A stretch of DNA of 64,000 nucleotides from Silene latifolia (GCF_048544455.1 NC_133538.1:143155922-143219921), one strand, 5' to 3'. Shown: positions 21,884-34,536, numbered from the stretch's first letter. Numbers and translations are program-made. The notes: generated by a model from the letters alone, not told the origin.

Positions 21884-22117
21884 TTAAGCAAATAAATGAG
21901 GATACTTCTCTTTCATGTCAGCCTCAGCTTCCCAAGTTATCTCTTCTACACTATGATTAGACCAAAGAACCTTTACTAACGCTGTCTTGCCGTTTCTAGT
22001 CTTTCTTACTTTTATGTTTAATATTTCCTTAGCCACCTCCACATAAGATAAATTCTCATCCATCTCAACTGTCTCAGCTGCTAACACATGAGTAGGATCA
22101 CTTACATACTTCCTCAA
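21884..22117 (-). pseudogene. Element H chromodomain
   Basis: The 78-residue translation ends in ILNIKVRKTRNGKTALVKVLW...EEITWEAEADMKEKYPHLF, the chromodomain found at the C-terminus of Tekay-type integrases. In the family it is thought to steer integration toward modified histone tails in heterochromatin. The aromatic and acidic core positions (VLW, TWE) are present. It is the tail of the integrase unit, just upstream of the 3' untranslated end. Confidence 0.8.
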
Positions 22118-22511
22118 CTACGAGACATGAAAGACATTATGAACTCTGGCCAAGGATGGTGGTAGTGCAAGATGGTATGCCACTTCTCCAACTCTGTCTA
22201 TAATCTCATAAGGCCCATTATATTTCTGACTTAGCTTCCCTCTCTTGCCAAAACACATCACTCCCTTCATTAGAGACACTTTCAGTAACACTTTGTCCCC
22301 TACAGCAAACTTGATATCACTTCTCCTCAAGTCAGCATAACTCTTCTGTCGGTCTTGTGCAGCTCTCATCTTCTGTCTGATCACATGTACATCCTCAATC
22401 ATCTTTTAAATCATCTCCGGCCATAGAGTCATGACATCTATTATATCATCCCAATAGAGTGGACTCCTACACTTCAGTCCATATAAAGCTTCAAAAGGTG
22501 TCATGCCAATG
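22118..22511 (-). pseudogene. Element H integrase C-terminal part
   Basis: The residues around DRQKSYADLRR and FAVGDKVLLKVS, then GKLSQKYNGPYEIIDRVGEVAYHLALP, are the DNA-binding C-terminal region (GPY/F module) of chromovirus integrase. The catalytic part lies beyond the inserted element I, at 28168-28560. Confidence 0.85.
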
Positions 22512-23045
22512 TGTCACGGTCCGAACTTTGAGCCGGGTCGTGGAGCGCACCATTGTCAAACTCACGACAAGAATGCTAGCGAGAGCGTCAAGCACTAGTG
22601 TTTGTCAAGCACTAGAGCATTCGTAATCGGTCTCGGTTTGCATATGTTGGGATCCTAGTCTCGATCATAACGGTCGACACACACATGCTTGTTAGTAAGT
22701 TATGAAGGCAAGAGTCATTCATAAGAATGCAAGCAACAAGCAATAAGAAGGCAATTGGTTGGAAGCAGATTGATTAACTAGTACTCCCCAAAGAGGGAAA
22801 TTTGATATTGCAAGTCTGGTAGTAGGAAACATTGAATGTGCAGAATAGCGATACGTTTTCTAAATGCCTAAAAATGTATCTTAAACTAAAAAGCTAGCTC
22901 CAAGATTCGACACGCATGAAGTAATCTTGGAGTACTACATCACTATAAAAACAAAAACAAAAATACATAAGTAGAAACATAAAATCTAAGGGTTCAAAGT
23001 GAACGGATCAAGCGCGCAATTTTTAGGGATTGGCGGCTCGTTACA
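22512..23045 (-). repeat. Element I 3' LTR
   Basis: Plus-strand ends TGTCACGG and GCTCGTTACA. The purine run GGTGGGAGAGAG lies next to it on the sense strand (plus 23046-23057) and serves as the polypurine tract. About 50 differences from the other copy over ~535 bp. Confidence 0.92.
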
Positions 23046-23103
23046 CTCTCTCCCACCTAATCTTTTGCCGTCCTCTGCAACGCTAGAAGTCTTCAAGGCT
23101 GGT

Positions 23104-24135
23104 TTAGTCGGCTGATGCTGCTGGAAGTTGGTTGGAACAGATGTTTGCACGCTTACTTTTGTTGCAGATAGGATCTGCTGGATCTGGATGGTACGACTTC
23201 AAGCAACTCTCATGGAACACCAGGTGACACTTCATCCAGGTAGGGCGCTCAAGCTTGTATGCCACTTCTTTAATCCGCTTGATCACTTGGATTGTGCCTT
23301 CATACTTTCGAACCAGCCGCTTGTCTTGTCCCCTGAGGAATCTCATCTATTCTTTATTCACTTTCACCATGACCATGTTGCCTACTTAGAACTCCCTTGG
23401 TCTTCGGTTCTCATCTGCCCATTTCTTCACGCGGCGTGACGCCTTCTCCAGATAAGCTCGAGCAATCTCTGCATTCACATTCCATTCTTTGGAAAACTCG
23501 TGAGCTTTGTTTGTGCGACCGCCATAAACATCTGCAACTGTAGGAGGTAATAAAGGTTGTTGACCAGTAACAAGTTTAAACGGGCTCTTATTGGAAGAGG
23601 AGCTCGTCTGAACATTAAAGCAGAATTGAGCAATATCAAGGAGTCGCACACACTCCATTTGAGTTGCTCCCACAAAGTGTCGCAGGTATTCTTCTAGCAT
23701 GCTGTTAAACCATTCGGTCTGGCCATCCGTTTGGTGATGGTAACTTGAAGACATCCGGAGACTTGAACCTAAGAGCTTGAACAACTCTCCCCAAAATAGT
23801 CCCATGAAGCGAGAGTCGCGCTCACTGACTATACTTTGAGGTAGCCCCCAATATTTCACGACATGCCTGAAGAACATCGTGGCTGTTTCTTCACCGCTAC
23901 AAGCCTTCAGAAGAGGAATGAAGGTTACATACTTCGAGAATCGGTCCACAATGACAAGGATTACACTCAACGCCCCTACCTTCGGCAACCCAGATATGAA
24001 GTCCATTGAGATGCTTTCCCATGGTTGGGTCGGCACTGGTAATGGATTTAGCAGTCCTCTCGGCTTCTTTTTCTCTCCCTTAGCTTTTTGGCAAATAAGG
24101 CAGGTCTTAGTGTACTCCATAACATCATCCTTCAT
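23104..24135 (-). pseudogene. Element I integrase
   Basis: The zinc-binding end (CLICQKAKGEKKKPRG) is followed by the catalytic core with SMDFISGLPK and DRFSKYVTF, then SSYHHQTDGQTEWFN with the downstream acidic residue in LEEYLRHF. A C-terminal segment LVRKYEGTIQVIKRIKEVAYKL...FHESCLKSYHPDP follows. It would insert the cDNA into chromosomes. No clear chromodomain is visible after it. Not whole as it stands. Confidence 0.85.
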
Positions 24136-25567
24136 CTATGGCCAGTAGTAGCTCCGCTTCAGTAGGCATAAGGTTCTTTTCCATCCGGGATGACCCGCCC
24201 ATAATGTATCATGGCACTCTTGTAAAAGAATCTTCTGCAATCCTGCCGCCTTTGGAACAAAAATCCGATGTCCCTTCGTGAATAAAAGTCCATCCTCCAT
24301 CCAGAACTTAAGATTCTTCCCTTTGATGGTTAATTGTTTCAGAGTCCTCACTACAGGGTCTTGATCGAGGTGCTCTCTCACTTGATCTCGAATATTTGTG
24401 GCTACGGTGGTGGTAGACAAATGGGCAATCATGTGCAACGTAGATAGGTCGCACCTTCGGCTTAGGGCATCAACAACCCTATTTGACGCTGCTCGTTGGT
24501 ACAAGAATTCCACATCAAAATCGGCCCACAATTCCTGCCATCTTGCTTGTCGGCTATTGAGCTTGGGCTAAGTTAAAAAGTGGGATGCTGCAGTGTTGTC
24601 AATCTTGACGACGAACTTCAACCCTAAGAGATAGTGCCTCCATCCCCGTAGGAAATGAAAAATGGCTAAGAGTTCCTTCTCTTGGACAGCATACCGAGTC
24701 TCGGCCCCATTCAACTTTCTGCTCTCAAAGGCCACGGTGTGACCCCCTTAGAGGAGTACCCCTCCAAGGGAAATGTCGGACGCATCTGTCTCGACTTCGA
24801 AAGGTTTCGTAATATCTGGCAACGCCAACACCGATTCTTGTACCACTGCTTCCTTTAGCCTCTCAAAGGCTCTTCTCCCGTTGATAGACCACTCCCACTT
24901 GACATCTTTCTTCAACAAATCGGTTAGTGGAGCGGCAATCTTTGAATACTCGAATGAATCTCTGATAATAGTTCGCTAGCCCCAAGAAAGAGCGGAGCTC
25001 GGACACGTTTCTTGGAGTTCCCCAATCCTTGATGGCTGTAATCTTCTTCGGATCCATTCTAAGTCTCCCTTTTCCCATGATATAACCGAGGAAATTTACT
25101 TCGGGTTGGGCAAATTCACACTTTTCTCTTTTGACAAATAATTGGTTATCTCGGAGTTTCGCGAACACAAGCCTCAAGTGTTCTGTGTGTTCGGTCAATG
25201 AGCGGCTATACACAACGATATCGTCCAAGTACACCAATACGAATTTGTCCAAGTACTCGTGAAACACATGATTCATTAACGTGCAAAACATCGCAGGTAC
25301 GTTAGTCAAGCCAAAAGGCACAACAAACCATTCAAATGACCCATATCTCGTCACACAAGTAGTCTTTGGCTCATCTCCTTCGGCGATTCGAACTTGATGA
25401 TACCCGGATCTCAGATCTAACTTGGTGAAGTATACGGAGCCTTGTAACTGATCGAATAAGTCAGCTACCAAAGGGATGGGATAACGGTTTCTCACAGTTA
25501 TCTTGTTCAAGGCCCGATATTCGATACACAATCTCATACTACCGTCCTGTTTCTTTTGAAAGAGCAC
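24136..25567 (-). pseudogene. Element I reverse transcriptase and RNase H
   Basis: The reverse transcriptase blocks [37 protein letters not shown] and the active site [10 protein letters not shown] are readable. After these come the connection region and an RNase H region (24560-24860), then HHCC-type sequence leading into integrase. The enzyme copies element RNA into DNA in the particle. The domain order is that of Ty3/gypsy elements. Confidence 0.87.
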
Positions 25568-26008
25568 GGGAGCTCCATATGGAGCTTTAGACGGTCAAAT
25601 CGACCCTGAGCGAAATAGATCATCTAGCTGCTTTCGTAGTTCAGCTAACTCTGGGGTGCCATTTGGTATGGCCCTCGAGCAGGAGGTCTTGTCCCTGGAA
25701 TTAACTCAATTTGATGGTCTACTAACCGTCGTGGCGGTAGTCTCATAGGCAACTGATCTGGCATCACGTCCTTGTTGTCCTCCAACACTTCCTGGACTTA
25801 TGGTTCCACGGATTGAGCGGAAGTTTCCTTTTTCATAGACACGGTACACATCCCTTTTGTAGTCCCCTCTTCAATTGCATCGCTGAGAGGAACAGTTCTT
25901 TCGGCTTTCTCTCGCCTTCTACGGCTTTCACAAGACATGGTTTTGACCCGACCATCATTAGAGACCCACTGTGGGGTGCCAAGAAGGTCGGGGTTCGCTT
26001 CAAGAAAT

Positions 26009-27600
26009 CTATTCCGAGGCGAATTTGAAATCATCAATCGGGCCGCTGGTGAAATCAAGTTTTCCAGTCCAATCACCCATCTTGATCGCTACCTCTTTAG
26101 CTATGCCTTGAATTGGCTTGGCATTGGAATTGACGGCTTTCATACTACCACTTTCTCGGTTTAACTTCATCCCAAGTCTCTTCGCCTCGTCGGGGGTGAC
26201 AAAATTATGGGAGGCCTCTGTATCTATCATGGCTCGATTGGACTTCCCATTGATGCTTATTTCCACGTACATCAGTTCCGTGGACTTGGTCTCGGAGCGC
26301 TCGACACCTTTTCCCATTGAACACATCATATGCCCCGCACCCATCCGAGCCTTTTCCCCTTGTTCACTCGCCTCATCATCATCACACCCCTCTGCGTCGT
26401 GGTCTGTCCCCTTGGGATTTGATTCCACCGACATCTTAGACAAACTCTTCTTGAGAGTGTTGAACTCTCCTTGGTGTGGGCACTCTGACATTCGGTATGG
26501 TCCTTCACAAAGGAAGCAGGCAGAGGACATTCTAGCAGTGGACGCTTCTAAAGTACTGCCTTTAGAAGAGGTTGGAGTAGATTTGGTCTTACCCCACCTT
26601 CTATTATCTCCACCTTGACGGAACCGACTATTTCCCGTAGAGGGAGGTCTTACTTGTGGAGTCGTGCCTCCAAATTTTGGGTTACTTCCGCCCGCTACAA
26701 AGAATCCCTTCTTTCGGGCGGCTTCACGCTCCATGTAGTAATCGACCAATATTTCGGCCGCCATCATCGCAGTCGAGAGCGACTCTGGCCTCTGTCGCAT
26801 GATCTATCATTGAGCCTACTCCTTGAAGCCATCGATAAACTGGAACACATAATCCTTCTCGGTCACGTCGGCAATCTCCAACATATACACCGAGTAAGCA
26901 TTCACGTAATCATGAATCGAGCCTGTATGTTTCAAGCTCTTTAATTTTCTTCGAGCTATGAAATCGGTCTTCTCCGGGTAGAATTGCTCCTTGAAGAGTC
27001 ATTTGAAGTCGTCCCATGACTCTAACACAATGGTTCCTGACTCGGTCTCGGCGTATTTCGAGCTCCACCATTGTTTGGCATCATCCATTAGGTGCATACT
27101 CGCAGTGCTGACTTTCAGACTCTCGTCGAGCATGCTCACTCGGAAGTACTGTTCCATATTGAAGAGGAAGTTATCGACCTCCTTTGAGTCTCTCGCCCCA
27201 CTATACTTGTGAGGTGTAGGCGGCTTCACCTTGGGAGCTCCACCAAAACTACCGTTTGCGGCTACTTTCATCAAGGTATTACACATGTTCTCAGGTTGAG
27301 CGAGTTTTTCGTGGAGATAACCCACCTCCTCGTTATATTCTTTCGGAATCGCCTTTTCAACGGTCACCACGTGGGCCTCGTGCCTCTATATGGTCTCGTC
27401 TATGACTTCGAAGCGAGCCTCATGCCCCTTTATCGTCTCGTGTAAGGCGTGGTGAGTATTCCCCAAACTTTCAAGGAGAGCCTCTAACAATGGATTTTTC
27501 TCGTCCATCAATTTCTTTAAGGCCTCCACTCTAGCCTTAGTGTCACTTTTGTTCCCACTCAGTTCTAAGGTCCTTCCTGCCATCGTATGCAGCAGCCCGT
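26009..27600 (-). pseudogene. Element I gag and protease region
   Basis: The N-terminal part contains a gag core (PHKYSGARDSKEVDNFLFNMEQYF and MHLMDDAKQWWSSKY are typical), then a basic linker, the knuckle-like CFLCEGPYRMSECPH and the protease loop IDTEASHNFV near 26200. Gag packages RNA; protease matures the particle. The catalytic triplet differs from the family's usual DTGA. The region is in more than one frame. Confidence 0.82.
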
Positions 27601-27614
27601 CGTGAAGATCAGGC

Positions 27615-27626
27615 TCTGATACCAAA
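27615..27626 (-). other. Element I primer-binding site (initiator tRNA-Met)
   Basis: On the minus strand TGGTATCAGAGCC starts just inside the 5' LTR and matches the complement of the plant initiator tRNA-Met 3' end. Confidence 0.9.
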
Positions 27627-28162
27627 TATCACGGTCTGAACCTTGAACCGGGTCATGGAGCGCACCCTTGTCTAGACTCACGACAAGAATGCTAGCGAGA
27701 GCGTCAAGCACTAGTGTTTCTCAAGTACTAGAGCATTCATAATCGGTCTCGGTTTGCGTGTGTCGGGATCTTAGTCTTGATCGTCAACGGTCGACAACAC
27801 ATGCTTGTTAGTAAGTTATGAAAGCAAATGTCGTTTATAAGAATGCAAGCAACAAGCAATAAGAAGGCAATTGGGTGGGAAGGAGATTGATTGACTAGTA
27901 CTCCCCAGAGAGGGAAATTTGATATTACAAGCCTGGTTGCAGGAAACATTGAATGCGCAGAATAGCGATACGTTTTCTAAACGTCTAAAAACGTATCTTA
28001 AACTAAAAATTTAGCTCCAATATTCGACACGTAGGAAGTAATCTTGGAGTACTACATGAGTATAAAAACAGAGACGAAAATACATAAGTAGAAACATAAA
28101 ATCTAAGGGCTCGAAGTGAACGGATCACGCGCGCAATTTTTAGGGATTGGCGGCTCGTTACA
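27627..28162 (-). repeat. Element I 5' LTR
   Basis: Starts TGTAACGAGCCGCC on the minus strand and ends CCGTGATA before the primer site; the terminal CA is changed. It is flanked by the CAATG target copy at 28163-28167. Confidence 0.92.
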
Positions 28163-28167
28163 CAATG

Positions 28168-28560
28168 CTAGCATGGTAACTGTTATTGTAAGAAAATTAT
28201 TTCAAATCCAACCTTTCCTCCCAAGATCCTCCAAACTCCATCACACACGCCCTTAACATATCCTCCAATATCTAAATAGTCCTCTTAGTCTGCCCGTCTG
28301 TCACTGGATGAAATGCAGTACTCATCTTCAAAGTTGTACCCATACACTCTAGCAACTCTTGCCAAAACTTGGAAATAAATCTTGAGTCACAGTCAGAAAT
28401 TATATGTTTTGGAATTCCATGCAACTTAACGATATTTCTTACATAAGCTTTAGCTAACTCAGCTTTACTCCAAGTATCTTTCATAGGAATAAAATATACA
28501 GTCTTAGTCAGATGATCTACTATTACCCAAATCATATTATAGCCCTTCTAAGTTCGAGGC
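28168..28560 (-). pseudogene. Element H integrase catalytic core (part)
   Basis: The residues IWVIVDHLTKTVYFIPM, HGIPKHIISDCDSRFISKFWQ and STAFHPVTDGQT are the central D,D-35-E region of Ty3/gypsy integrase. Element I inserted just after it. Confidence 0.87.
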
Positions 28561-28944
28561 AAGCCAACTATAAAATCCATAGAAATGCTTTCCCACTTTC
28601 ATTCAGGCACATCTAAAGACTGAACTTTACCCTGTGTTCTTTTATGCTCGCCTTTCACCCTTTGACAAGTTAGGCTTCTTGAGACAAATTCAGCAACCTC
28701 CTTCTTTATCCCAGGCCACCAGAATGTCTTCTTCAAGTCTGTATACAATTTTTCCCCCCAGGATACACTGAATATGGTGTAGAATGTGCTTCAGTTAAAA
28801 TATTTCTTTTCAGTTCGTCATCGTCAGGCACACACCATCTTCGAACAAATCTCAAGCTGTCATACTCCCGCACGTAAAAGTACGACGCCACTCCGTCTGC
28901 CACGGCCGTGCATCACCTCTCGACCTTCGGTTCCCCTTTTGGTT

Positions 28945-30170
28945 TTATCTAATCTCAGCATACAACTCTGGCTCAATGGTTAAATCCCCAACTGAATCCC
29001 CTTTTCTTATCACACAAATTCTCCTTTTCTCTATCCCACCTTGCAATTTCACGTGCGACATAGCTGAGCATAGAGCATGAATAGATTTTCTACTTAATTC
29101 ATCTGCCACCAAATTAGCCTTTCTCTCATGATATACTATCTCCATATTATAATCTCCAATCAACTCTATCTATCTCCTCTGTCTCATATTAAGCTCCTTC
29201 TGAGTATATATATATATATTTAAGGCTCTTATGATCAGAAAATAACTTAAAAGTAGCTCTATAAAGGTAATGTCTCCACATTTTTAAGGCAAAAACAACC
29301 GCCCCCAGCTTTAGGTCATGCGTTGGATAATTCTCTTCATACGGTTTCAACTGCCTCGAAGCATAAGTTATCATCTTACCCCTTTGCATTAGCACACATC
29401 CTAACCCATTATTCGAAGCATTAGTATATACTTCAAAATTCTTACTCCCTTCAGGTAAAGCTAGGATAGGAGCTGTGGTTAAGCGCTCCTTTGAGGTTAG
29501 AAAAGTTGTCTCACAACTCTCATCCCACCTAAACCCGTTCTCCTTTCTCATCAAAGGTGTCAAAGGCTTAGCTACCTTAGAGAAATCTTTTACAAGTCTC
29601 CTGTAGTAACCAGCCAATCCCAGAAAACTCCTTATGTCAGCTACATTCTTCGGCCTCTCCCACTTAGATACCGCCTCAATCTTACTTGGGTCACCAGACG
29701 CTCCCTCCTTCGACACCACATGCCCTAAAAATGCCACCTTCTCCATCCAAAACTCACATTTACTCAACTTGGCATACAAATTATTCCCCCTCAATGTCTG
29801 CAACACAATTCTCAAATGTTTCTCATGCTCCTCTTTGTTCTTAGAATACACCAAAATATCATCAATAAAGACGAGAACAAACTGGTCAAGGTATGGACTA
29901 AGCACTCTATTCATCAAGTCTATAAATACCGCAGGTGCATTAGTTAACCCAAAAGGCATTACCACAAACTCATAGTACCCATACCTCGTCCTAAAGGCAG
30001 TCTTAGGGATATCCTCCTCCTGAACCCTCAGCTAAGGTACCCAGATCTCAAGTCAATTTTAGAGAAGACTCCTGCTCCACTCAGTTGGTCGAAAAAATCG
30101 TCTAGTCGAGGCAAAGGGTATCTATTTTTAATTGTCACATTATTCAACTCCCTCTAATCTATACACAGCC
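28945..30170 (-). pseudogene. Element H reverse transcriptase and RNase H
   Basis: It shows [19 protein letters not shown], the active-site block [15 protein letters not shown], the [11 protein letters not shown]-type thumb region and the [17 protein letters not shown] connection, then RNase H with [18 protein letters not shown] and [10 protein letters not shown] short (TA)n run interrupts the region near 29205. Several breaks separate the readable blocks. Confidence 0.88.
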
Positions 30171-30179
30171 TCATACTCC

Positions 30180-31000
30180 CATCCTTCTTCCTAACAAAGA
30201 AAACTAGTGTGCCCCAGGGTGATACACTTGGCCTCACACAACCCTTATCTAACAATTCCTCCAACTCCTTAGGCCCCATCCTGTAAGGTGTCTTAGAAAT
30301 AGGTCCCATCCCATGTTTCAATTCAATGTTAAAGTCTACATCCCTTTTAGGTGGTAATCCCGGAATGTCATCTGGAAACACATCCTGAAACTCACTCAGT
30401 ACCGAGATCTCCTCTGCGCCCTTCACCTCCTCTCGCAGGTCCCTTACATGACATAGAATTAATTCTCCCCCTTCCTCAAACACGACTTCAGGGTGACTGT
30501 TGATATAAGTTTTATCTTAGGCTTCACTACAAAACCCCTATAAGACACTCTTACCCCTTTTGGTCCCTTCAAGGACACTTTCTTTTGGTGATAATCTATA
30601 AAGGCTCTATTTTTACTCAACCAATCCATCCCCAAAATGATTTCAAAACCTCCCAAAGGAAATTCTCTTAAGTCCATTGAAAATAAAACCTCCCCGATTA
30701 GAATGTTTATGTTTTTATATACTTTGGTGCAAGGTACTGACTCCCCATAAGGTATTTTCACTTCGTTTTTTTTTTAATACTGGATTAGGTAATCCTAATA
30801 CTTTAACATGGTCACTTGATATAAATGAGTGGGTTGCTTCCGAATCGAATAAAACGTAAGATAGTTTAGAATTGGTTAGAAAAGTACCCGAAACCAGATG
30901 AGCATCTCCCTCACCAGCCTCCTTACCCATCATGAATAGCTTACCACTGGACTTGACTCCACCTTGCACGGTCGAAGCCAACGCCGCCCCTGGCTTCATG
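30180..31000 (-). pseudogene. Element H protease and start of pol
   Basis: YVLFDSEATHSFISSDHVKVLG is the retropepsin active-site loop with a changed triplet. EIILGMDWLSKNRAFIDYHQKKV is the second conserved block. [24 protein letters not shown] and [10 protein letters not shown] lead into reverse transcriptase. Confidence 0.85.
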
Positions 31001-32110
31001 GCGCTGGCCCGATTTCCCTCGTTGCTTTATCTTTGGTACGACCCATTTCTATTGTCTTGATTACTGTTGAAGCAATTTTGATAGTTGTTGTTATTGTTGT
31101 AGCTTCTTTAATTATTCCTGGATCCATTAAAACACTTACTTCCGTAGCTAGGTGCTGGTGTCCGGTACCCACTCTAATTTCCTCCACCAAAATCGACGAG
31201 TCCACCATTAATTCTCCCAGTAGTCTACATTCGACGATCTTATGACCGAATCTACCAAATCCACAGCACTGTGGCTTGCTCTGTTCACTCGCCTTGCTCG
31301 CCCCAATGCATCGGTTGTACCCACCGCCACTCATGGCTCCTCGTGCGGAATATGATCTGAATTGATTGTAATTTTGTTTCTTACTTCCTCCAGCTCCCTC
31401 ACTTGCAGTCTCAGCCTATCTTTTTTCTCCCTTGTCTTTCTTCTCTTCTTTAGCATAACAGTGATCCTTTCTGCATGACCAGCTCTTTAATATACTTTAT
31501 CCACAGTGCTTGGCTCCACAGCGGAAAGCCTCTTCTTGATGCGCATGGTCAACCCCTTCTCAAATCTCAATGCCAAGACTTCTTCACCATAATTTAAGTC
31601 CGACACATACTCAGCTAGCTCCATGAATCTGTTATGGTAGTCTTCTATCGTCATCTCCTCCGTCATCTTAAATGTGTCAAACTCTGCCCTCATCCTACTC
31701 CGAACATGCTCAGGTACAAACACATCTCTCATTGTCTCCTTAAAGCCTTTCCATATGATATAAGGTTCCTCACTCTTCTTCCAAGATTCTCTCACGACTC
31801 CCTTATTTCGACTCCACCACAGTCATGCTTTCCCTTTCAAGTAGTGAGCAGCCTGATCCACTTGTATCTCCTCAGGGCAGTTCAACAGTTCAAAGAGGTT
31901 ATCAAACTCCCCCCACTAATATCCAAGTAAGGACGGTTCCCCTAGCCCATCGTACTTCATTCGATTATGACGAATGGCGGCACTCATCTTAGCAGGATCC
32001 ATTGTGGAATTTTTCCACTTTAAAGTAGCTGTCAACGCCTCATTCATTTGTATTAGCCTGTCAATCTCTTCTTGTGACATAGTTGTGGGTGTAGCTTTCT
32101 TTGGTGGCAT
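31001..32110 (-). pseudogene. Element H gag
   Basis: The frame starts at 32110 (MPPKKATPTTMSQEEIDRL) and continues through the capsid-like core (MRDVFVPEHVRSRMRAEFDTFKM, TIEDYHNRFMELAEYV) to a zinc-knuckle-like CCGFGRFGHKIVEC. The related J gag starts with an almost identical peptide, which supports the start. It is broken several times. Confidence 0.85.
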
Positions 32111-32915
32111 GTTTGGTTTCTATTAAGAATAAAGAAAGAAATATAAGTTTCTGTTTAAAAGAACTTCTAGGCATAAGGTACATGATAAAATTCCGACATA
32201 CAAAAGAACGCGTGATTGGCCGAGCTAGCCTTTGCCCGACCAACCACCGTGACACGCCTACTCACAGCCTACCCATGAATTAGTCGTTCCTTCTTCTTTT
32301 CTTTTACACAAAACAATTATCCACCATCGATTCTTAGCTTCTAAATCATGCCATTTAAAAATTCTATGCCTATAAGTTCAGGGCAACACGTACCGCATAT
32401 CTCTAGACATATGATTCTAGGCATGTAATTCACATATGTGCAACTAAATTCATAAAAAAATTCAACAAAATCATATAATTCATATTTCTTCAATTCATGC
32501 CATGTGTCATATGCTAAGAAAATTTCACGAATAATTATGCCACGATTTAACACATGCTCAAAGAAAATTTAATCCACTACATTCACCGTTCTACGCGGCC
32601 ACACGCCTCTTTCCCCTCATTCGTCTTAAAATTTATTACCTTTTGTTCACATCCTGCAGAAAGAGTTAGTAATTTTGCAATTTCAGACCTCAAACAGACC
32701 CTTATGTCAAAGCATCCATGCTAACTACCCCACTCTCTTAACCTTCCTCGGGGTGACCGGCTTAAAACTGAGTAGGACCAGATCAAGGACGTCTCCCTAA
32801 CCTAATAAGAGGGCTTCTAAATGGTTTCTACCCTGGGTTAATTTTATTAGACTCATCCTACGTTCATTGGATTTATTAGTTTTAGGCCTTAGGAACGTTC
32901 GCTTATATACCACTT
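32111..32915 (-). other. Element H leader and primer-binding site
   Basis: Untranslated leader between 5' LTR and gag. The primer site next to the LTR (about 32895-32913) reads TGGTATATAAGCGAACG on the minus strand, a decayed version of the tRNA-Met site seen intact in J. No gene is supported. Confidence 0.75.
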
Positions 32916-34536
32916 TGTAACACCCCTATTTATTCAGGAGCCTTTGGCAAGACATTCCCAAATAAATAAAGGTGTCACCATCTCAGTTGCCTGAGGTAGT
33001 AAGTATAAAGACAAATAGATACCAAAGTACTTTTAGATGATATAATTAAACTGTCTCAAACGGTTTATTACAAAAGTTCCAAGCGAAATAATTAAATGAT
33101 AAATTTAAGTTTATTAGAACGCAGCGGAAAGAATAGATATAAAGTTCAACTAAGCTATGTGATATATGTGATAACTAGAATTCAGGTGACAAGTCATCTC
33201 GCGTCCCAACCCAAGCATCTAGCCATCAGCAATCTACTAAATCCAAACTGTAAATTAATTTGCTCCCCATTTAATCGAAAATATTAAATGGTTCACCACA
33301 GGACGCCATCAATTAAAGCAGACATCATTTTATTTTGACACAACAACAAACATACGTCAACTAATGGTTGAGTAGGATAACTAAACAACAATAAAGTAGA
33401 TATAATAAAACCTGCAACAGAAAAGACAACAACGGAAAACACGCGCCTCATAGCCGTGAAACACGGCTCACCAAACCATCTCAAACACCGCTCAGGTCCA
33501 CGGTCACTCCAACACCACTGTGCCTAGCCGACCACAATCATGCAGGTCCACGACACTTCCACATCCCCGTGCCTGGCCGACCAATAATCACAATCGCAAT
33601 ACCAACCTCTTCCAAAGATACCAATTAAACAGAGAATCAACCCAGCAATGATAGTAATATAATTATAAGATGCTCATAAGACAACAATTAAAGTAATAAC
33701 TCATGGTGGAAAACTATCTTACAACAACAATGCAATAATAATCCGTCTTACGAGAACAATGCAATAATAATCCATCTTATAAGAAATTCATCAAGTAATT
33801 AATTAATAAGGAAGTCTAGTTGAGTAGATATCCTAACTTTAGCGAATCTTCAAATTTCAATCAATTAACCTACTAGAAAGCTTCTTTTACAAATTCATCA
33901 CCTAAACAACAATTAGATTGTATACAATTATAAACTACTCTTATTAATTAAATTAAGATGTAAACTAACCATATAAACACCCAAAATCACTCCCAAATGA
34001 CACCCCCATACACGGCTAACCGACGGTGGTCAACCCGTCAGTCAAACAAGCCACGACAGTCACGGGTGAGTCAACGACAACGGTCAAGGGCCTCGGTGGT
34101 GGTCAACGGTAGGTCTTGGTCAAACGTAAATTATTGATGTAAACTGGGTTAGATAACTTACCACAATTAGGTTTAATGTGAGGTGAAAACTCCGTCTTAA
34201 AGTTGTCTCACAAAAATTACTCTCTTTCTCTCAAATTATAGGTTTGTGTTTTTGATGTGAAATAAAAAGTGATGGTGAGGCATGAGTTTGGTATTTATAA
34301 TAGTAAGGTAGGTGGTAGCAAGGTTCTAGGAACTTTCACATATTAATAAAATAATCAAAATATCTAAGTAGTATTGGTAACACCCAAACCAAGTATACCT
34401 CCCTCCTACCACTCGGTCAAAACCGGCGGTCAAACTACCCATATAATTTTTTTTTATTTTCCTTTCTTTATTTTATGGCGATAGTTAATATTTATTCACA
34501 CTTTACAAAATATATCTAAAATTACGGGGTATTACA
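32916..34536 (-). repeat. Element H 5' LTR
   Basis: Complete 1621 bp LTR: plus-strand TGTAACACCCC to GGGGTATTACA. A TATAAATA-like box lies on the minus strand near 34290-34300. It abuts J's pol sequence at 34537. Confidence 0.9.

Larger units (their letters stand above)
22512..28162 (-). mobile_element. Element I: small chromovirus (Reina/Galadriel-like), structurally complete
   Basis: 5651 bp, minus strand, with both LTRs (22512-23045 and 27627-28162, ~535 bp each) and a perfect 5 bp TSD CAATG (22507-22511 and 28163-28167). The primer site is an exact initiator tRNA-Met match. Gag with a zinc-knuckle-like motif, protease, reverse transcriptase, RNase H and integrase are all recognisable in order. 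The size fits Reina or Galadriel-type elements; which one is unresolved. The coding part carries several breaks, perhaps five to eight. LTR identity is only about 91 percent by eye, older than expected from its position inside H. Confidence 0.9.
20157..34536 (-). mobile_element. Element H: Tekay-like chromovirus, hosting I and E
   Basis: Minus-strand element with LTRs of about 1.6 kb: 5' copy 32916-34536, 3' copy 20157-21695 with its last ~83 bp cut off by E. It carries gag, protease, reverse transcriptase/RNase H, integrase and a C-terminal chromodomain in the usual order, with a tRNA-Met-like primer site next to the 5' LTR. Integrase is split by element I. LTR identity is about 94-95 percent in the stretches compared, so it is of middle age. 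The coding part has roughly ten or more breaks. It lies within pol of the related element J. Confidence 0.88.

Noticed and set aside
29200-29222. (TA)n microsatellite
   Set aside because: Very short run within decayed H pol; ordinary.
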